Both the position numbers and the translations under genes were made by a program. DNA of 64,000 nt from Bacillota bacterium (lineage in GTDB: Bacteria > Bacillota > Ch66): assembly GCA_013178045.1 (NCBI GenBank), contig JABLXP010000002.1, positions 62,001 to 126,000 of the forward strand, given 5' to 3'. Below, one piece after another: positions 43,768-52,634 of the stretch. The notes beneath the pieces are model-generated. The model saw nothing but the letters and a program-made list of their open reading frames with translations, was not told the origin of the DNA and searched no databases. The stretch's first letter is position 1. Each line of letters begins with the position of its first letter.

Positions 43768-44628
43768 ATGACCACTAAGGTGGGTATTGTGGGAGCTGGT
43801 AAGGGCGGGGCATCGATTCTCAAGGCTTTACACGGGTTGCCCGAAATCGAGATCGTAGGTATAGCTGACCTAAAAGATGATGCGCCGGGGATGCAAATGG
43901 CCAAGAAGATGGGCGTCTGGACTACCAGGGACATTGTAGAGTTATTAAATTTACCGGGATTGAACATCATAATCGAAGCTACCGGTAGCCAAAAGGTGCT
44001 TGACCTGGTGTATGACAAGAAGCCTGAAGCGGTAACAGTTGTCGATTCGCACGTAGCCAAGCTGATGTGGGTCCTGGTGGCGGGGCGGGAAGAAATGCTT
44101 GAAATGCAGCGGGATCAGGCCCAGCAACTGGCGGCGATGGCCGATGAATTAACCCGCGCGGTAGAACAAGTGGCCGCGACCATGGAGGGAGTGGCCAAAG
44201 GGGCGCAAATACTGGCTAATGGGGGTGCCCAACTCTTAGGAGCAGCACAAAAAGCCAGGGAGCATCTCGGAGAAACCGACGAGATCCTTCGGTTTATCCG
44301 CAACGTGGCCCAACAGACCAAATTACTCGGCCTGAACGCGGCGATTGAAGCTGCCCGGGCCGGTGAGCAGGGGCGAGGTTTTACCGTAGTAGCCAACGAA
44401 GTGCGCAAACTGGCAGAAAATAGTACGGTGTCTGTGGAACAAATCTCCCGGATCGTCTCGAATATCGAAAAATCAATGGCGGAGATCATCGCGGCTGTAG
44501 AACAAACCGGGGCAGTGACCCAAGAGCAAGCCGCGGCGACGGAAGAGGTTTCATCGGCGGTTCGTTCTCTTGAGCAAATGGCCGAGAGTCTGAGAATGCT
44601 GGCGGTGAAGCTCGGCTCCGCGACCTAG
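43768..44628 (+). CDS. Soluble Rossmann-fold / methyl-accepting chemotaxis signalling fusion
   Basis: A 286-residue protein with two unrelated modules. Residues 1-115 form a dinucleotide-binding Rossmann domain ([16 protein letters not shown], then [11 protein letters not shown] and [13 protein letters not shown]), similar to the N-terminal domain of dehydrogenases. Residues 120-286 are a coiled-coil MCP signalling domain with the conserved tip [20 protein letters not shown] and [15 protein letters not shown]. No membrane segment or HAMP domain is seen, so it would be a cytosolic receptor, possibly sensing a nucleotide or redox state. No other chemotaxis gene is in the window. Confidence 0.88.
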   Translation: MTTKVGIVGAGKGGASILKALHGLPEIEIVGIADLKDDAPGMQMAKKMGVWTTRDIVELLNLPGLNIIIEATGSQKVLDLVYDKKPEAVTVVDSHVAKLMWVLVAGREEMLEMQRDQAQQLAAMADELTRAVEQVAATMEGVAKGAQILANGGAQLLGAAQKAREHLGETDEILRFIRNVAQQTKLLGLNAAIEAARAGEQGRGFTVVANEVRKLAENSTVSVEQISRIVSNIEKSMAEIIAAVEQTGAVTQEQAAATEEVSSAVRSLEQMAESLRMLAVKLGSAT

Positions 44629-44640
44629 GAGTGAAACCCT

Positions 44641-45402
44641 TTGGAACGCTTACAGAAGGTCCTGGCTCAGGCGGGGATTGCTTCCCGCCGGCGCAGCGAG
44701 GAATTAATCCTGGCCGGAAGAGTCAGGGTTAACGGAATAATTGTGAACCAGTTGGGGATGAAGGTTGATTGGGACCGTGATGTGATCGAGGTGGATGGGC
44801 GCCGGCTTAAAAAGCCAGTTGAGCCGGTATACATCCTGTTGAACAAACCGGTGGGATATGTCACGACCGTTCGTGACCCGCAGGGACGGAAAAAAGTGAC
44901 TGACCTGATTCGAGGAGTTAGTGAGCGAATTTATCCGGTTGGCCGCCTGGATTATGACACGGAAGGTTTACTGCTGTTGACCAATGATGGTGAACTCACT
45001 TACGCCCTGACCCACCCCAAACACGAAGTGAGCAAAACCTACCTGGCTAAAGTGCTCGGCGTACCCTCGCCGGCCAAGTTGCGGACTTTACAAAGAGGAG
45101 TCCAACTAGAGGATGGAAAAACTGCCCCAGCCCGGGTGCGTTTGTTAGCCAGGATAGAGGGAAATGCTTTATTGGAAATTCAGGTTCACGAGGGCCGGAA
45201 CCGGCAGGTCAGACGAATGTGCGAGGCGATCGGGCATCCCGTGCTTGAACTCAAGCGAACACAACTGGCATTTCTCAGCCTGGACGGACTGCGGGTTGGC
45301 CAGTATCGCCACCTGACCCCAGCGGAAGTGCGCAAATTAAAACAGTTGGCGGGTAGCGGCCAAAAGAAATCACCACGACCAGATAGAAAGTCCCCAGCTT
45401 AA
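44641..45402 (+). CDS. rluB: Ribosomal large subunit pseudouridine synthase B type
   Basis: RNA pseudouridine synthase of the RsuA/RluB/RluE/RluF group. It has an N-terminal S4 RNA-binding domain (LQKVLAQAGIASRRRSEELI) and a catalytic domain with the active-site Asp in VGRLDYDTEGLLLLTNDG near residue 101. HEGRNRQVRRMCEAIGH near 180 is the family's RNA-contact motif. It starts at TTG 44641 after AGGAGTGA. Confidence 0.93.
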   Translation: MERLQKVLAQAGIASRRRSEELILAGRVRVNGIIVNQLGMKVDWDRDVIEVDGRRLKKPVEPVYILLNKPVGYVTTVRDPQGRKKVTDLIRGVSERIYPVGRLDYDTEGLLLLTNDGELTYALTHPKHEVSKTYLAKVLGVPSPAKLRTLQRGVQLEDGKTAPARVRLLARIEGNALLEIQVHEGRNRQVRRMCEAIGHPVLELKRTQLAFLSLDGLRVGQYRHLTPAEVRKLKQLAGSGQKKSPRPDRKSPA

Positions 45403-45425
45403 TGCAGTTGGGGACATTTATTATT
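45390..45425. terminator. Bidirectional terminator between rluB and the convergent stress-type gene
   Basis: GTCCCCA (45390-45396) pairs with TGGGGAC (45409-45415), with A/T-rich flanks on both sides. The left arm lies within the last codons of rluB. Confidence 0.6.
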
Positions 45426-45435
45426 ACTTGTATTA

Positions 45436-45936
45436 TTACTTGCGGGGTTTCAGAGGTTTATCAATGGTGCGGCTCCATTTTTCTACGTCTTTTCCCCCGA
45501 AAGCTGATAGGATATTAGCTACTCGGTTAACCTTGGAGTTATCGGTTTCAATCAACGCTAAAACCATGTTGTCCCGGACCTTCTGCTCATAATATTTGGC
45601 CCGGTCTTCTGACAGACCATAGTTGGCCAGACTTTGGCTTAAACCTTCGTCGCCTTCGCGCATCAGCGTTCCACCCAGCGGCCCTGCGGCTGCAACCTTC
45701 CCCAGTTCAGGTAATTCGATCGTCTGGGTCTGTACCAGCATCCCATTAAAAACTGCTAAAGGATTAGCGGCTTGCTCTGTTAACTCCTCGCCTATTTCGA
45801 ACCAAAAGCGGGTTGAGTGATCGGCTTTCACCACCAGGGAGATTTCATTATTAGCCAGTTTGGCCTCACCAATTTCCTTTATTGCTCCTTGGGCCTGTTC
45901 TAGCGACTTAAACCAGCTGATCACTGCTCGTCGCAA
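45436..45936 (-). CDS. General-stress-type protein, YflT/GsmA-like
   Basis: A 166-residue soluble protein. The start resembles the general stress domain that opens with a short beta strand and LEQAQGAIKEI..., then NEISLVVKAD. A Gly-rich centre (AAAGPLGGTLM) is followed by LSEDRAKYYEQKVRDNMVLALIETD, typical of such proteins. The TTG start is 7 nt after GGGAGGG on the minus strand. Function unknown beyond likely stress or spore association. Confidence 0.65.
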   Translation of the reverse strand: MRRAVISWFKSLEQAQGAIKEIGEAKLANNEISLVVKADHSTRFWFEIGEELTEQAANPLAVFNGMLVQTQTIELPELGKVAAAGPLGGTLMREGDEGLSQSLANYGLSEDRAKYYEQKVRDNMVLALIETDNSKVNRVANILSAFGGKDVEKWSRTIDKPLKPRK

Positions 45937-45954
45937 TTTTTATCCCTCCCGTTA

Positions 45955-46128
45955 GTGTATAATTCAAAAAGTTGGTATTATTATGCCCGGCTGAATAAAG
46001 AATATTTAGTAAGGGAAGAGGCCTGGGAACACCTACCCGGGTATTTTGACCGGGGGCGAGATATGCTCAAGCCGGGTCGCCTGGTAAGCAGGAATTTGTC
46101 AGTAAATGGCGAAGTTAAAGAAAGTTAA
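45955..46128 (+). pseudogene. Short open frame, possibly a gene fragment
   Basis: A 57-codon open frame starting at GTG 45955 without a ribosome site. Its composition looks coding (WYYYARLNKEYLVREEAW, then DRGRDMLKPGRLVSRN), with none of the AT bias of nearby gaps. It overlaps the likely promoter of the divergent stress-type gene. No family is recognised; it may be a remnant. Confidence 0.3.
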
Positions 46129-46187
46129 ATTTTGGGTATTAACTTATTTGGACTCTCCGCCGAAACCGAGACAGGGAGGCTAACTGA

Positions 46188-46652
46188 ATGGTGAAAATTC
46201 GTGAGAATGATGAAATTGTTCACACCAGCCTTAAGGTCAGAGTTCGTTTCGATTATAAAGGGGTCGCCCGACCCAGCCGATTTTTCTTTGGCGGAAAGAC
46301 GATCGAACAGGTAGCGGAAGAAACCAGAGAACACAAGGTGGCTTTGCTGCGCAATGTGCCGATTCAGGGCGTGCAGATCGAGGACATTGACGTCAGTGCT
46401 GATGTTTACACGGTTTTCGATGATTTTAAGGGAGAAGGTGTGGCTTACGCTCCAGTTTTAGTAACCATTAAAGCGGAGACGATCGAGGACGTTATTCACT
46501 TTATCGCCCGTGACGAATTTCGCAAAGTCGAGATTATAGAACCTGAACATATGTATCTCTCGAAATTCGATGTGGAAAGACTGCTTTTCAAGATGAATGA
46601 AGAATTACGCGCCTACCGTATGGACATGGAGCGACGGGCAGAATTACGTTAG
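46188..46652 (+). CDS. Conserved-looking hypothetical protein, 154 residues
   Basis: Soluble, charged, with no signal peptide or membrane helix. The N-terminal half has alternating beta-type segments (LKVRVRFDYKGVARPSRFFF), the middle has VQIEDIDVSADVYTVFDD, and the C-terminus is a long charged helix. GGGAGG precedes the ATG by 9 nt. I do not recognise the family. It lies upstream of the HDOD gene with a 38-nt gap and may share its transcript. Confidence 0.7.
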   Translation: MVKIRENDEIVHTSLKVRVRFDYKGVARPSRFFFGGKTIEQVAEETREHKVALLRNVPIQGVQIEDIDVSADVYTVFDDFKGEGVAYAPVLVTIKAETIEDVIHFIARDEFRKVEIIEPEHMYLSKFDVERLLFKMNEELRAYRMDMERRAELR

Positions 46653-46690
46653 TCTGGTTGGTACAACGTTGAAGGGGGAGAGGAGCTATA

Positions 46691-47542
46691 CTGGAGCTAG
46701 AGCAAATTGTCGAGAGAGTTAAAGACCTGCCAGCTTTACCTCAGATCACCCGCCGGGTGATCAGTTTGACCGATGACCCGAATTCGACTGCCAAAGACCT
46801 GAACGATGTGATCAGCCAGGATCAGAGTTTAACAGCGAGCGTGCTTCGCCTGGCCAACTCGGCCTACTACGGTTTTCCCCGTCGGATTTCCACCGTTACT
46901 GAAGCAATTATTCTCCTTGGCTTTAACGCGATTCGCGGCCTGGTCTTAGCCGCTTCTGTGCATGACGTGCTCAACCGGGAAATGAGTGGTTATGCCCTAG
47001 GACAAGGTGAACTATGGCGACACTCCTACGCCTGTGGAATCGGGGCGCGGATCATTGCCCGGCGGGTGAAATTTCCCATCATCGATCAAGCTTTTACCGC
47101 GGGCTTGCTGCATGACATTGGCAAAGTGGTGCTTAACTTTTTTTTACAGGATGTTTACCAGGAAGTAACCCGGCGAATAGAAAAAGAAAAAGTACCCTTT
47201 ATGGTGGCCGAAGCAACTGTTCTTGGTTTTGATCATGCTGCCGTGGGAGCGCGGGTCGCTGAAGCCTGGAACCTGCCGGTTGAACTGGCGGAGCCGATTG
47301 CATACCACCATCAACCGATGGCGGCTCCCAACCACCGCCGGTTAGCCGCGATTGTGCACGTGTCAGACGCGATTTGTATAATGATGGGGATTGGTCTGGG
47401 TATTGATGGACTTTGTTATCCGCTTGATCCACAAGCTTTAGAACTTCTTGAGCTGGATCAGGCCGCAGTGGAACAGGTTATGTCACAGCTAGCCGATGGG
47501 TTAGTCGATTGGCAGGATTTCCCAGTAAGTTCTAAGAAATAG
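46691..47542 (+). CDS. HDOD-domain signalling protein
   Basis: An HDOD protein of about 283 residues, a helical relative of HD phosphohydrolases used in regulatory scaffolds. The family N-terminus LELEQIVERVKDLPALPQIT is coded upstream of the first standard start (GTG 46757), so translation must begin earlier. The frame opens after TGA 46670, and the only candidates near the ribosome site AGGGGGAGAGGAG are CTG 46691 and ATA 46688. A degenerate HD motif is seen in AGLLHDIGKVVL and a late H in YHHQPM. Confidence 0.82.
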   Translation: MELEQIVERVKDLPALPQITRRVISLTDDPNSTAKDLNDVISQDQSLTASVLRLANSAYYGFPRRISTVTEAIILLGFNAIRGLVLAASVHDVLNREMSGYALGQGELWRHSYACGIGARIIARRVKFPIIDQAFTAGLLHDIGKVVLNFFLQDVYQEVTRRIEKEKVPFMVAEATVLGFDHAAVGARVAEAWNLPVELAEPIAYHHQPMAAPNHRRLAAIVHVSDAICIMMGIGLGIDGLCYPLDPQALELLELDQAAVEQVMSQLADGLVDWQDFPVSSKK

Positions 47543-47579
47543 CAGTGGATCTGCGCCAAAAATAATTGTTTTCCACCCA

Positions 47580-47608
47580 TTGACACGTGGAGTTAACCGG
47601 TATAAGAT
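47580..47608 (+). promoter_or_regulatory. Candidate promoter of the amtB leader
   Basis: Perfect TTGACA (47580-47585), 17-nt spacer, TAAGAT (47603-47608). It starts a leader of about 440 nt before amtB. Confidence 0.55.
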
Positions 47609-47669
47609 AATGTAAAAATGTAATTACTCAAAAAGGGAGCACTGTAGTTCCCACCATGAACGGGTAATG

Positions 47670-47719
47670 AGGCCCTTGAAGACAGGGATGGTACTGTCGA
47701 CAAGGGCCTTATCTTTTTG
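47670..47719 (+). terminator. Compound terminator in the amtB leader
   Basis: AGGCCCTTG (47670-47678) pairs with CAAGGGCCT (47701-47709). After an AA/GA internal loop, GACAG (47681-47685) pairs with CTGTC (47694-47698). TATCTTTTTG follows. The stem is strong and far upstream of any intact gene. Confidence 0.75.
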
Positions 47720-47732
47720 TTAGAAAACAAAA

Positions 47733-47774
47733 AGAGTACCCGTATCTTGGGGCTAGTAGACGATGGGGTACTCT
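47733..47774 (+). promoter_or_regulatory. Second leader hairpin before amtB
   Basis: AGAGTACCC (47733-47741) and GGGTACTCT (47766-47774) form a perfect 9-bp stem with a 24-nt loop. I do not recognise it as any riboswitch or ANTAR target class. Confidence 0.5.
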
Positions 47775-47839
47775 CTTCCCCAAAGGCAAGGTTGCTTATC
47801 TTCTACAGAGATGTGACACTCGATGGTGAGGTAAATTGA

Positions 47840-48025
<186 letters not shown>

Positions 48026-48051
48026 GCATTTTGCAAGGGGAGGTAAGCAAG

Positions 48052-49422
48052 ATGAAAAAGCGACTGACGTCAATCGCATTATTAATGTTCATGGCTATAC
48101 TGTTTTTACCTGGTTTGGCTCTGGCTGGGGATACGGCTGAGATCGATACCGCGGATACCACGTTTGTCCTGCTCTCAGCGTCTTTAGTTATGTTGATGAC
48201 ACCGGGTCTAGCTTTATTCTACGGCGGGATGGTCAGAAAGAAGAATGTGCTGGCCACGATGATGCAGAGTTTTGCCGTAATCGCCATCGTTTCCGTGCAA
48301 TGGGTTGTTGTTGGGTATACCCTGGCGTTTGGGCCTGACAAAGGTCACCTGATTGGAGCCTTTGATTGGCTTGGGTTCAAGGGGGTTGGCTTGGACCCCA
48401 ACCCCGATTACGCGGCGACCATTCCGCATCAAGCCTTTGCGGCCTTCCAGTTGATGTTCGCCATTATTACTCCAGCCCTAATTACCGGGGCGTTTGCAGA
48501 ACGGATGCGTTTCCCAGCTTTTGTCCTTTTCATAACTCTCTGGTCAACCTTTGTTTACGACCCGTTGGCCCACTGGGTTTGGGCGGTTGACGGCTGGCTT
48601 AGGAATCTGGGCGCTCTCGACTTTGCGGGCGGTACGGTTGTCCATATCAGTTCAGGAGTCTCCGGGCTGATTGCCGCTCTAGTTCTGGGCAAACGGAAGG
48701 GGCATGGCACTGAACCGCTCATCCCCCATAACGTTCCGATCACGATTCTGGGGGCAGCTCTTCTCTGGTTCGGCTGGTTCGGTTTCAATGCTGGAAGTGC
48801 TCTTACGGCGGGGAGTTTAGCGGTTAGTGCTTTTATAGTAACCAACACTGCCGCGGCGACCGCGGCCCTGTCCTGGGCGATGGCTGAATGGATTCACCAC
48901 GGCAAACCGACCACTCTGGGCGCGGCCAGCGGCGCGGTGGCCGGCCTGGTGGCGATCACCCCGGCTTCGGGATTTGTCGGGCCGATGTCGGCCATCGCCA
49001 TCGGGTTTGTGGTTGGTATCCTCTGCTATTTCGCGGTGGCCGTGGTCAAAACCAAGCTGGGTTACGATGATTCCCTCGATGTGTTTGGGATTCACGGCGT
49101 CGGCGGGACCTGGGGGGCGATCGCGACGGGGATCTTTGCTTCGAAGGCAATTAACCCGGCTGGCAATGACGGGCTCCTGTTTGGCAATCCGGCCTTAGTG
49201 GGTACGCAAATCGTCGCCGTCTTGGCCACAGTAGTTTTTGCGGCGGTCACTACCTTTATCATCCTGAAGCTTGTTGATACTGTCTGCGGACTGCGGGTGA
49301 GTGAAGAGGAAGAAGAAGCTGGCCTCGATCTGACTCAGCACGGCGAAGATGCTTATGCTGATGTGACTGTCATGGGGGCGACCTCGGGACCCTTTAACAC
49401 CTCAGGGTTATTAGCCAAATAA
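48052..49422 (+). CDS. amtB: Ammonium transporter AmtB
   Basis: A 456-residue integral membrane protein that conducts ammonium. A cleavable signal peptide (about 1-26, ending GLALAGD) is followed by eleven membrane helices. Family signatures include FYGGMVRKKNVLATMMQSF near residue 60, DFAGGTVVHISSGVSGLI near 190, with pore His in this and in FGIHGVGGTWG near 343. The ATG at 48052 is 7 nt after AGGGGAGGT. The adjacent glnK, which normally blocks AmtB, is truncated here. Confidence 0.95.
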   Translation: MKKRLTSIALLMFMAILFLPGLALAGDTAEIDTADTTFVLLSASLVMLMTPGLALFYGGMVRKKNVLATMMQSFAVIAIVSVQWVVVGYTLAFGPDKGHLIGAFDWLGFKGVGLDPNPDYAATIPHQAFAAFQLMFAIITPALITGAFAERMRFPAFVLFITLWSTFVYDPLAHWVWAVDGWLRNLGALDFAGGTVVHISSGVSGLIAALVLGKRKGHGTEPLIPHNVPITILGAALLWFGWFGFNAGSALTAGSLAVSAFIVTNTAAATAALSWAMAEWIHHGKPTTLGAASGAVAGLVAITPASGFVGPMSAIAIGFVVGILCYFAVAVVKTKLGYDDSLDVFGIHGVGGTWGAIATGIFASKAINPAGNDGLLFGNPALVGTQIVAVLATVVFAAVTTFIILKLVDTVCGLRVSEEEEEAGLDLTQHGEDAYADVTVMGATSGPFNTSGLLAK

Positions 49423-49459
49423 GTAAAACTCTGCCAGTGGTGTTGAGATGCAGAAGCCG

Positions 49460-49487
49460 CCTGAAGAACATCTCCTGAAGAACATCT
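49460..49487 (+). repeat. Perfect 14-bp tandem duplication after amtB
   Basis: CCTGAAGAACATCT occurs twice head to tail in the amtB downstream gap. The rest of 49423-49611 is AT-rich with no recognised feature. Confidence 0.9.
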
Positions 49488-49611
49488 ATCTAAAAATAAT
49501 GAAATAATAAAAAAAGAATAGACAGATTTCAGCAGTGGAATCATTGAAAAATTGTCACACAATGGGTTAAATTAATTAAAGAGGATTCTCTCTAAGAAAT
49601 AGATAGGCTGG

Positions 49612-50316
49612 GTGAAAAAAATTCCAGTGGAAAATAAACGGATCAGGATTTTTACCGGCAACTTTGGCAGTGGCAAGAGCGAAATAGCCATTAACTTTGC
49701 TCTGCAGAAAGCCGAGGCGGGCTTTGCGGTATCCCTGGTTGACCTGGACATTGTCAACCCTTATTTTCGCTCGCGCCAACTGCGTCACCTGCTGGCTGAA
49801 CGAGGGGTCACGACTGTTGTTCCCCGCGAAGAGTGGTTGGAAGCCGATCTGCCGATCATTACGCCGGCTATCTGCAAAGTTTTTCAAGACGAGAGCCAGT
49901 ATGTGATTTTTGATGTCGGCGGGGATGAGATCGGGGCCACAGTGCTGGGGACGTTTAAACCGCAATTTGTTCAGCAGGGCTTTGAACTGCTGATGGTGGT
50001 CAACCCATACCGACCCCTGACCGGGAACGTGGCCGATATCGCTGCCATGCGGCAGGAGATCGAACGAGCGGCGAGGTTGGCCATTACCGGTCTGGTCAGC
50101 AATCCCCATCTGGGGACGGCGACCGAGGCACGCACGATCTGGGAAGGGCATCGGATAGTGGAAGAAGCGGCCAGAGCCACTGGTTTGCCGATTGAATTTC
50201 TAACCGTGGCGCGTGAACTTTTGAGCAAATGCGCGGCCTACTCTTTTGCCTGTCCAGTCTTACCGATTGACCTTTATCTCCAACCGGACTGGCTGCGTGA
50301 TGATGAAGGAGTCTGA
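49612..50316 (+). CDS. P-loop ATPase of the MinD/CobQ-like type
   Basis: A 234-residue soluble NTPase. The Walker A is GNFGSGKSE near residue 17; a switch region LVDLDIVNPYFRSRQL and a Walker B VIFDVGGDEIG near 98 follow. Similar proteins annotated as CobQ/CobB/MinD/ParA nucleotide-binding occur widely without assigned substrate. It starts at GTG 49612, with only GGCTGGG upstream. It ends 7 nt before larE and may be cotranscribed with it. Confidence 0.78.
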   Translation: MKKIPVENKRIRIFTGNFGSGKSEIAINFALQKAEAGFAVSLVDLDIVNPYFRSRQLRHLLAERGVTTVVPREEWLEADLPIITPAICKVFQDESQYVIFDVGGDEIGATVLGTFKPQFVQQGFELLMVVNPYRPLTGNVADIAAMRQEIERAARLAITGLVSNPHLGTATEARTIWEGHRIVEEAARATGLPIEFLTVARELLSKCAAYSFACPVLPIDLYLQPDWLRDDEGV

Positions 50317-50323
50317 GGACAAC

Positions 50324-51169
50324 ATGGAGACCATCCAGAAGAAATTGGTCATGTTGAAAAAACTATTAACCGAACTTGATAGCGTAATGATCGCTTATTC
50401 AGGTGGGGTGGACAGTGCCTTTTTGCTACGGGTGGCACTTGAAGTCCTTGGAACTGAACGCGTCCAGGCAGTGATGATCGTTTCGGAAACTGGCCCTCCC
50501 GGTGAGACCCAGGAAGCGATCCGACTGGCCCAGGCCCTAGGCGCTCCATTAAAGGTGTTGCCTTTGGCTGAGTTGGAGAACAAGAAGTTTACGGATAACG
50601 CACCTGACCGCTGTTACCACTGCAAGTTTACCCGGTTTACTCGACTGATGGAATTGGCCCGTGAGCATGGTCTAGTTGCGGTAGTCGATGGGTCCAACGC
50701 GGATGATGCTCAAGACTACCGACCTGGGCAACTAGCCGGCCGAGAATTAGGGGTACGGTCACCGCTGCAGGAGGTGGGCCTGACCAAGAATGAGATCCGG
50801 ATCTTATCCCGGGAAATGAACCTGCCCACCTGGAATAAGCCAGCTTCATCCTGCTTAGCCTCCCGCATACCTTACGGTCAACCGATTACCCGTGAAAAGT
50901 TAGTCCAGATCGGTCGGGCGGAAAGATACCTGCAGAGCCTGGGTTTGCGTCAGGTCAGGGTCCGCCACCATGGACAGATTGCCCGGATCGAAGTCCAAAC
51001 GAATCAGTTTAGCCTTCTCCTTCAGCCGGCGGCTGCCCGTCGGGTGGTGAATTTTTTTAAATCGCTGGGGTTTATTTACATCACGCTGGACATGGAGGGT
51101 TATCAAATGGGGAGTCTTAACAGGGAAATTGGAGGTCGTCCAGCCCATGAACACGAAGAGCTTGCGTGA
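50324..51169 (+). CDS. larE: ATP-dependent sacrificial sulfur transferase LarE type
   Basis: Converts the carboxylates of the pyridinium mononucleotide precursor to thiocarboxylates in nickel-pincer cofactor synthesis. The PP-loop SGGVDS is near residue 26. The sulfur-donating Cys177 lies in ASSCLASRIPYG, the position expected for sacrificial LarE. Four cysteines of cluster-type LarE are not evident. The ATG at 50324 follows GAGGAC; the longer frame from 50246 reads through the previous gene. The gene overlaps larB by 23 nt. Confidence 0.9.
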   Translation: METIQKKLVMLKKLLTELDSVMIAYSGGVDSAFLLRVALEVLGTERVQAVMIVSETGPPGETQEAIRLAQALGAPLKVLPLAELENKKFTDNAPDRCYHCKFTRFTRLMELAREHGLVAVVDGSNADDAQDYRPGQLAGRELGVRSPLQEVGLTKNEIRILSREMNLPTWNKPASSCLASRIPYGQPITREKLVQIGRAERYLQSLGLRQVRVRHHGQIARIEVQTNQFSLLLQPAAARRVVNFFKSLGFIYITLDMEGYQMGSLNREIGGRPAHEHEELA

Positions 51170-51902
51170 ACTACTGGCCGGTGTTCAAGCCGGGCAAATA
51201 ACTGTGGACCAGGCCTTAGAACAGCTCAAAAGCTGGCCTTATGAAGATCTAGGTTTTGCTAAACTCGATCACCACCGGCACCTGCGCAACGGTTTCCCGG
51301 AGGTGATTTTCTGTCCGGGTAAAACAGTTGAGCAGATCGTCTCAATTATGCAACGCATGTCTGCTGCTCACAACAACGTCCTGGCGACGCGGGCCTCGGC
51401 AGAAGTTTTCGCCGCGGTCCAGGCCGTGATCCCAGAGGCTGAGTACCATGAACTGGCCCGCCTGATCATTGTTCGCCGTCAGGTTACTCCACCGCGGGGA
51501 AAAGTATTAGTGATTAGCGCTGGTACAGCGGATCTGGCGGTGGCGGAGGAAGCCCGGCTCACCGCCGAGTTGCTTGGATGTGGTGTTGATTGCCTGTATG
51601 ACGTAGGTGTGGCGGGGATTCATCGCCTGTTCGACCAGTGGCAAAAGTTGCAGGCGGCTCAGGTGATCGTGGTGGTGGCAGGAATGGAAGGAGCCTTAGC
51701 CAGTGTAGTTGGCGGTTTGGTAGACCGGCCGGTAATCGCTGTGCCAACCAGTGTCGGTTACGGGGCTAATTTTGGTGGCCTGTCGGCTTTGCTGGGGATG
51801 CTGAACAGTTGCGCGGCGGGAGTTGGGGTGGTCAATATCGACAACGGTTTTGGGGCGGCGGTCCTGGCCTGGTCGATCACGCGGGTCAATTTGCCGGAAT
51901 AG
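51147..51902 (+). CDS. larB: Nickel pincer cofactor biosynthesis protein LarB
   Basis: Carboxylates and hydrolyses nicotinic acid adenine dinucleotide at the first step of nickel-pincer cofactor synthesis. The AIR-carboxylase-like C-terminal domain is clear: SAGTADLAVAEEA near residue 120, YDVGVAGIHRL near 152 and VGYGANFGGLSALLGMLNSC near 207. The ATG at 51147 follows TTGGAGGTC. No larC or lactate racemase larA gene follows in this window. Confidence 0.9.
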   Translation: MNTKSLRELLAGVQAGQITVDQALEQLKSWPYEDLGFAKLDHHRHLRNGFPEVIFCPGKTVEQIVSIMQRMSAAHNNVLATRASAEVFAAVQAVIPEAEYHELARLIIVRRQVTPPRGKVLVISAGTADLAVAEEARLTAELLGCGVDCLYDVGVAGIHRLFDQWQKLQAAQVIVVVAGMEGALASVVGGLVDRPVIAVPTSVGYGANFGGLSALLGMLNSCAAGVGVVNIDNGFGAAVLAWSITRVNLPE

Positions 51903-51925
51903 ATACACGGAGATGATTACAGGTA

Positions 51926-51994
51926 ATGACCAGACACGTTATCGTGGTCGGCGGTGGAACGACCGGTATAGCAAAAGCTAGTCCATTTTTATAG
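51926..51994 (+). pseudogene. N-terminal fragment of a dinucleotide-binding flavoprotein
   Basis: ATG 51926 opens a 22-codon frame reading MTRHVIVVGGGTTGIAKA before a stop. The GGGTTG motif is the start of a Rossmann domain as in sulfide:quinone oxidoreductase or NADH dehydrogenase-like proteins. Nothing recognisable continues in any frame to 52088, so this is probably a deletion remnant. Confidence 0.4.
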
Positions 51995-52088
51995 GATAAT
52001 TTTCCGGTTCAGCGCATATGATATTAGTGCCCGGTTGTCGGTATCGGCGACGGTGCAGAGAAACAAGGCCAAGAGGGAGTGAGTCTAA

Positions 52089-52634
52089 GTGAAACAGCCT
52101 CTCCCCGAGGAGCGGTTTCTGTCCTGGGCTGACCGGATTGAGCGATTTCTGCTGCGGTTTGTGATTATCGGACTGGTAGTCTTAGTAGTAACCCAATCAC
52201 TTTTAACCAGTGACCCGCTTCGCTTTTATCTGAGTTTTGCTGAACGAATGGAAGGGAGAAGTCTTGACCTCGATAACGCGTACGTATTTAAAGATGTAGA
52301 TGACGCAAACCAGCCGGGGTCTGAGATGAGCCTGAGCGGGAGACCTTCTGTCCCTACCGGTACCTTGACGGTTAGTCTCCTCAATTATTCTTCTTTGCAG
52401 AAAGCAGTTCTGCTGCGTAATGGTGAACCGATTGGCGATTTTCGCGACAAACACCTCACGGTCAGGGTACATGCTGGTGATGTGCTGGAGGTTGACGGTT
52501 CTTATTACAACTACCCGTTGGCGTTGGAGATCACCGCCGCTTCAGAGAACATCGTTAGTCCCAAAGTTAAACAACGAATTGAAGTTAAACACAACGTGGT
52601 CAAATTAGGGGTAGTACAACTAAAGGATAAGTGA
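52089..52634 (+). CDS. Membrane-anchored hypothetical protein, 181 residues
   Basis: A short charged N-terminus, one membrane helix (about residues 22-41), then a probably extracytoplasmic beta-rich domain (about 70-181, with YSSLQKAVLLRNGEPIGDF and VHAGDVLEVDGS). It starts at GTG 52089 after AGAGGGAGTGAG. No family is recognised. Ends directly at a tandem duplication and a terminator. Confidence 0.72.
   Translation: MKQPLPEERFLSWADRIERFLLRFVIIGLVVLVVTQSLLTSDPLRFYLSFAERMEGRSLDLDNAYVFKDVDDANQPGSEMSLSGRPSVPTGTLTVSLLNYSSLQKAVLLRNGEPIGDFRDKHLTVRVHAGDVLEVDGSYYNYPLALEITAASENIVSPKVKQRIEVKHNVVKLGVVQLKDK

Noticed and set aside
47199-47432. Minus-strand ORF inside the HDOD gene
   Set aside because: Shadow of the HDOD coding frame; no ribosome site and low-complexity translation.
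47640-47780. ANTAR-target or glutamine riboswitch before amtB
   Set aside because: The hairpins lack the paired hexanucleotide loops with A1/G4 and the glnA/DP motif core, so no named class is assigned.
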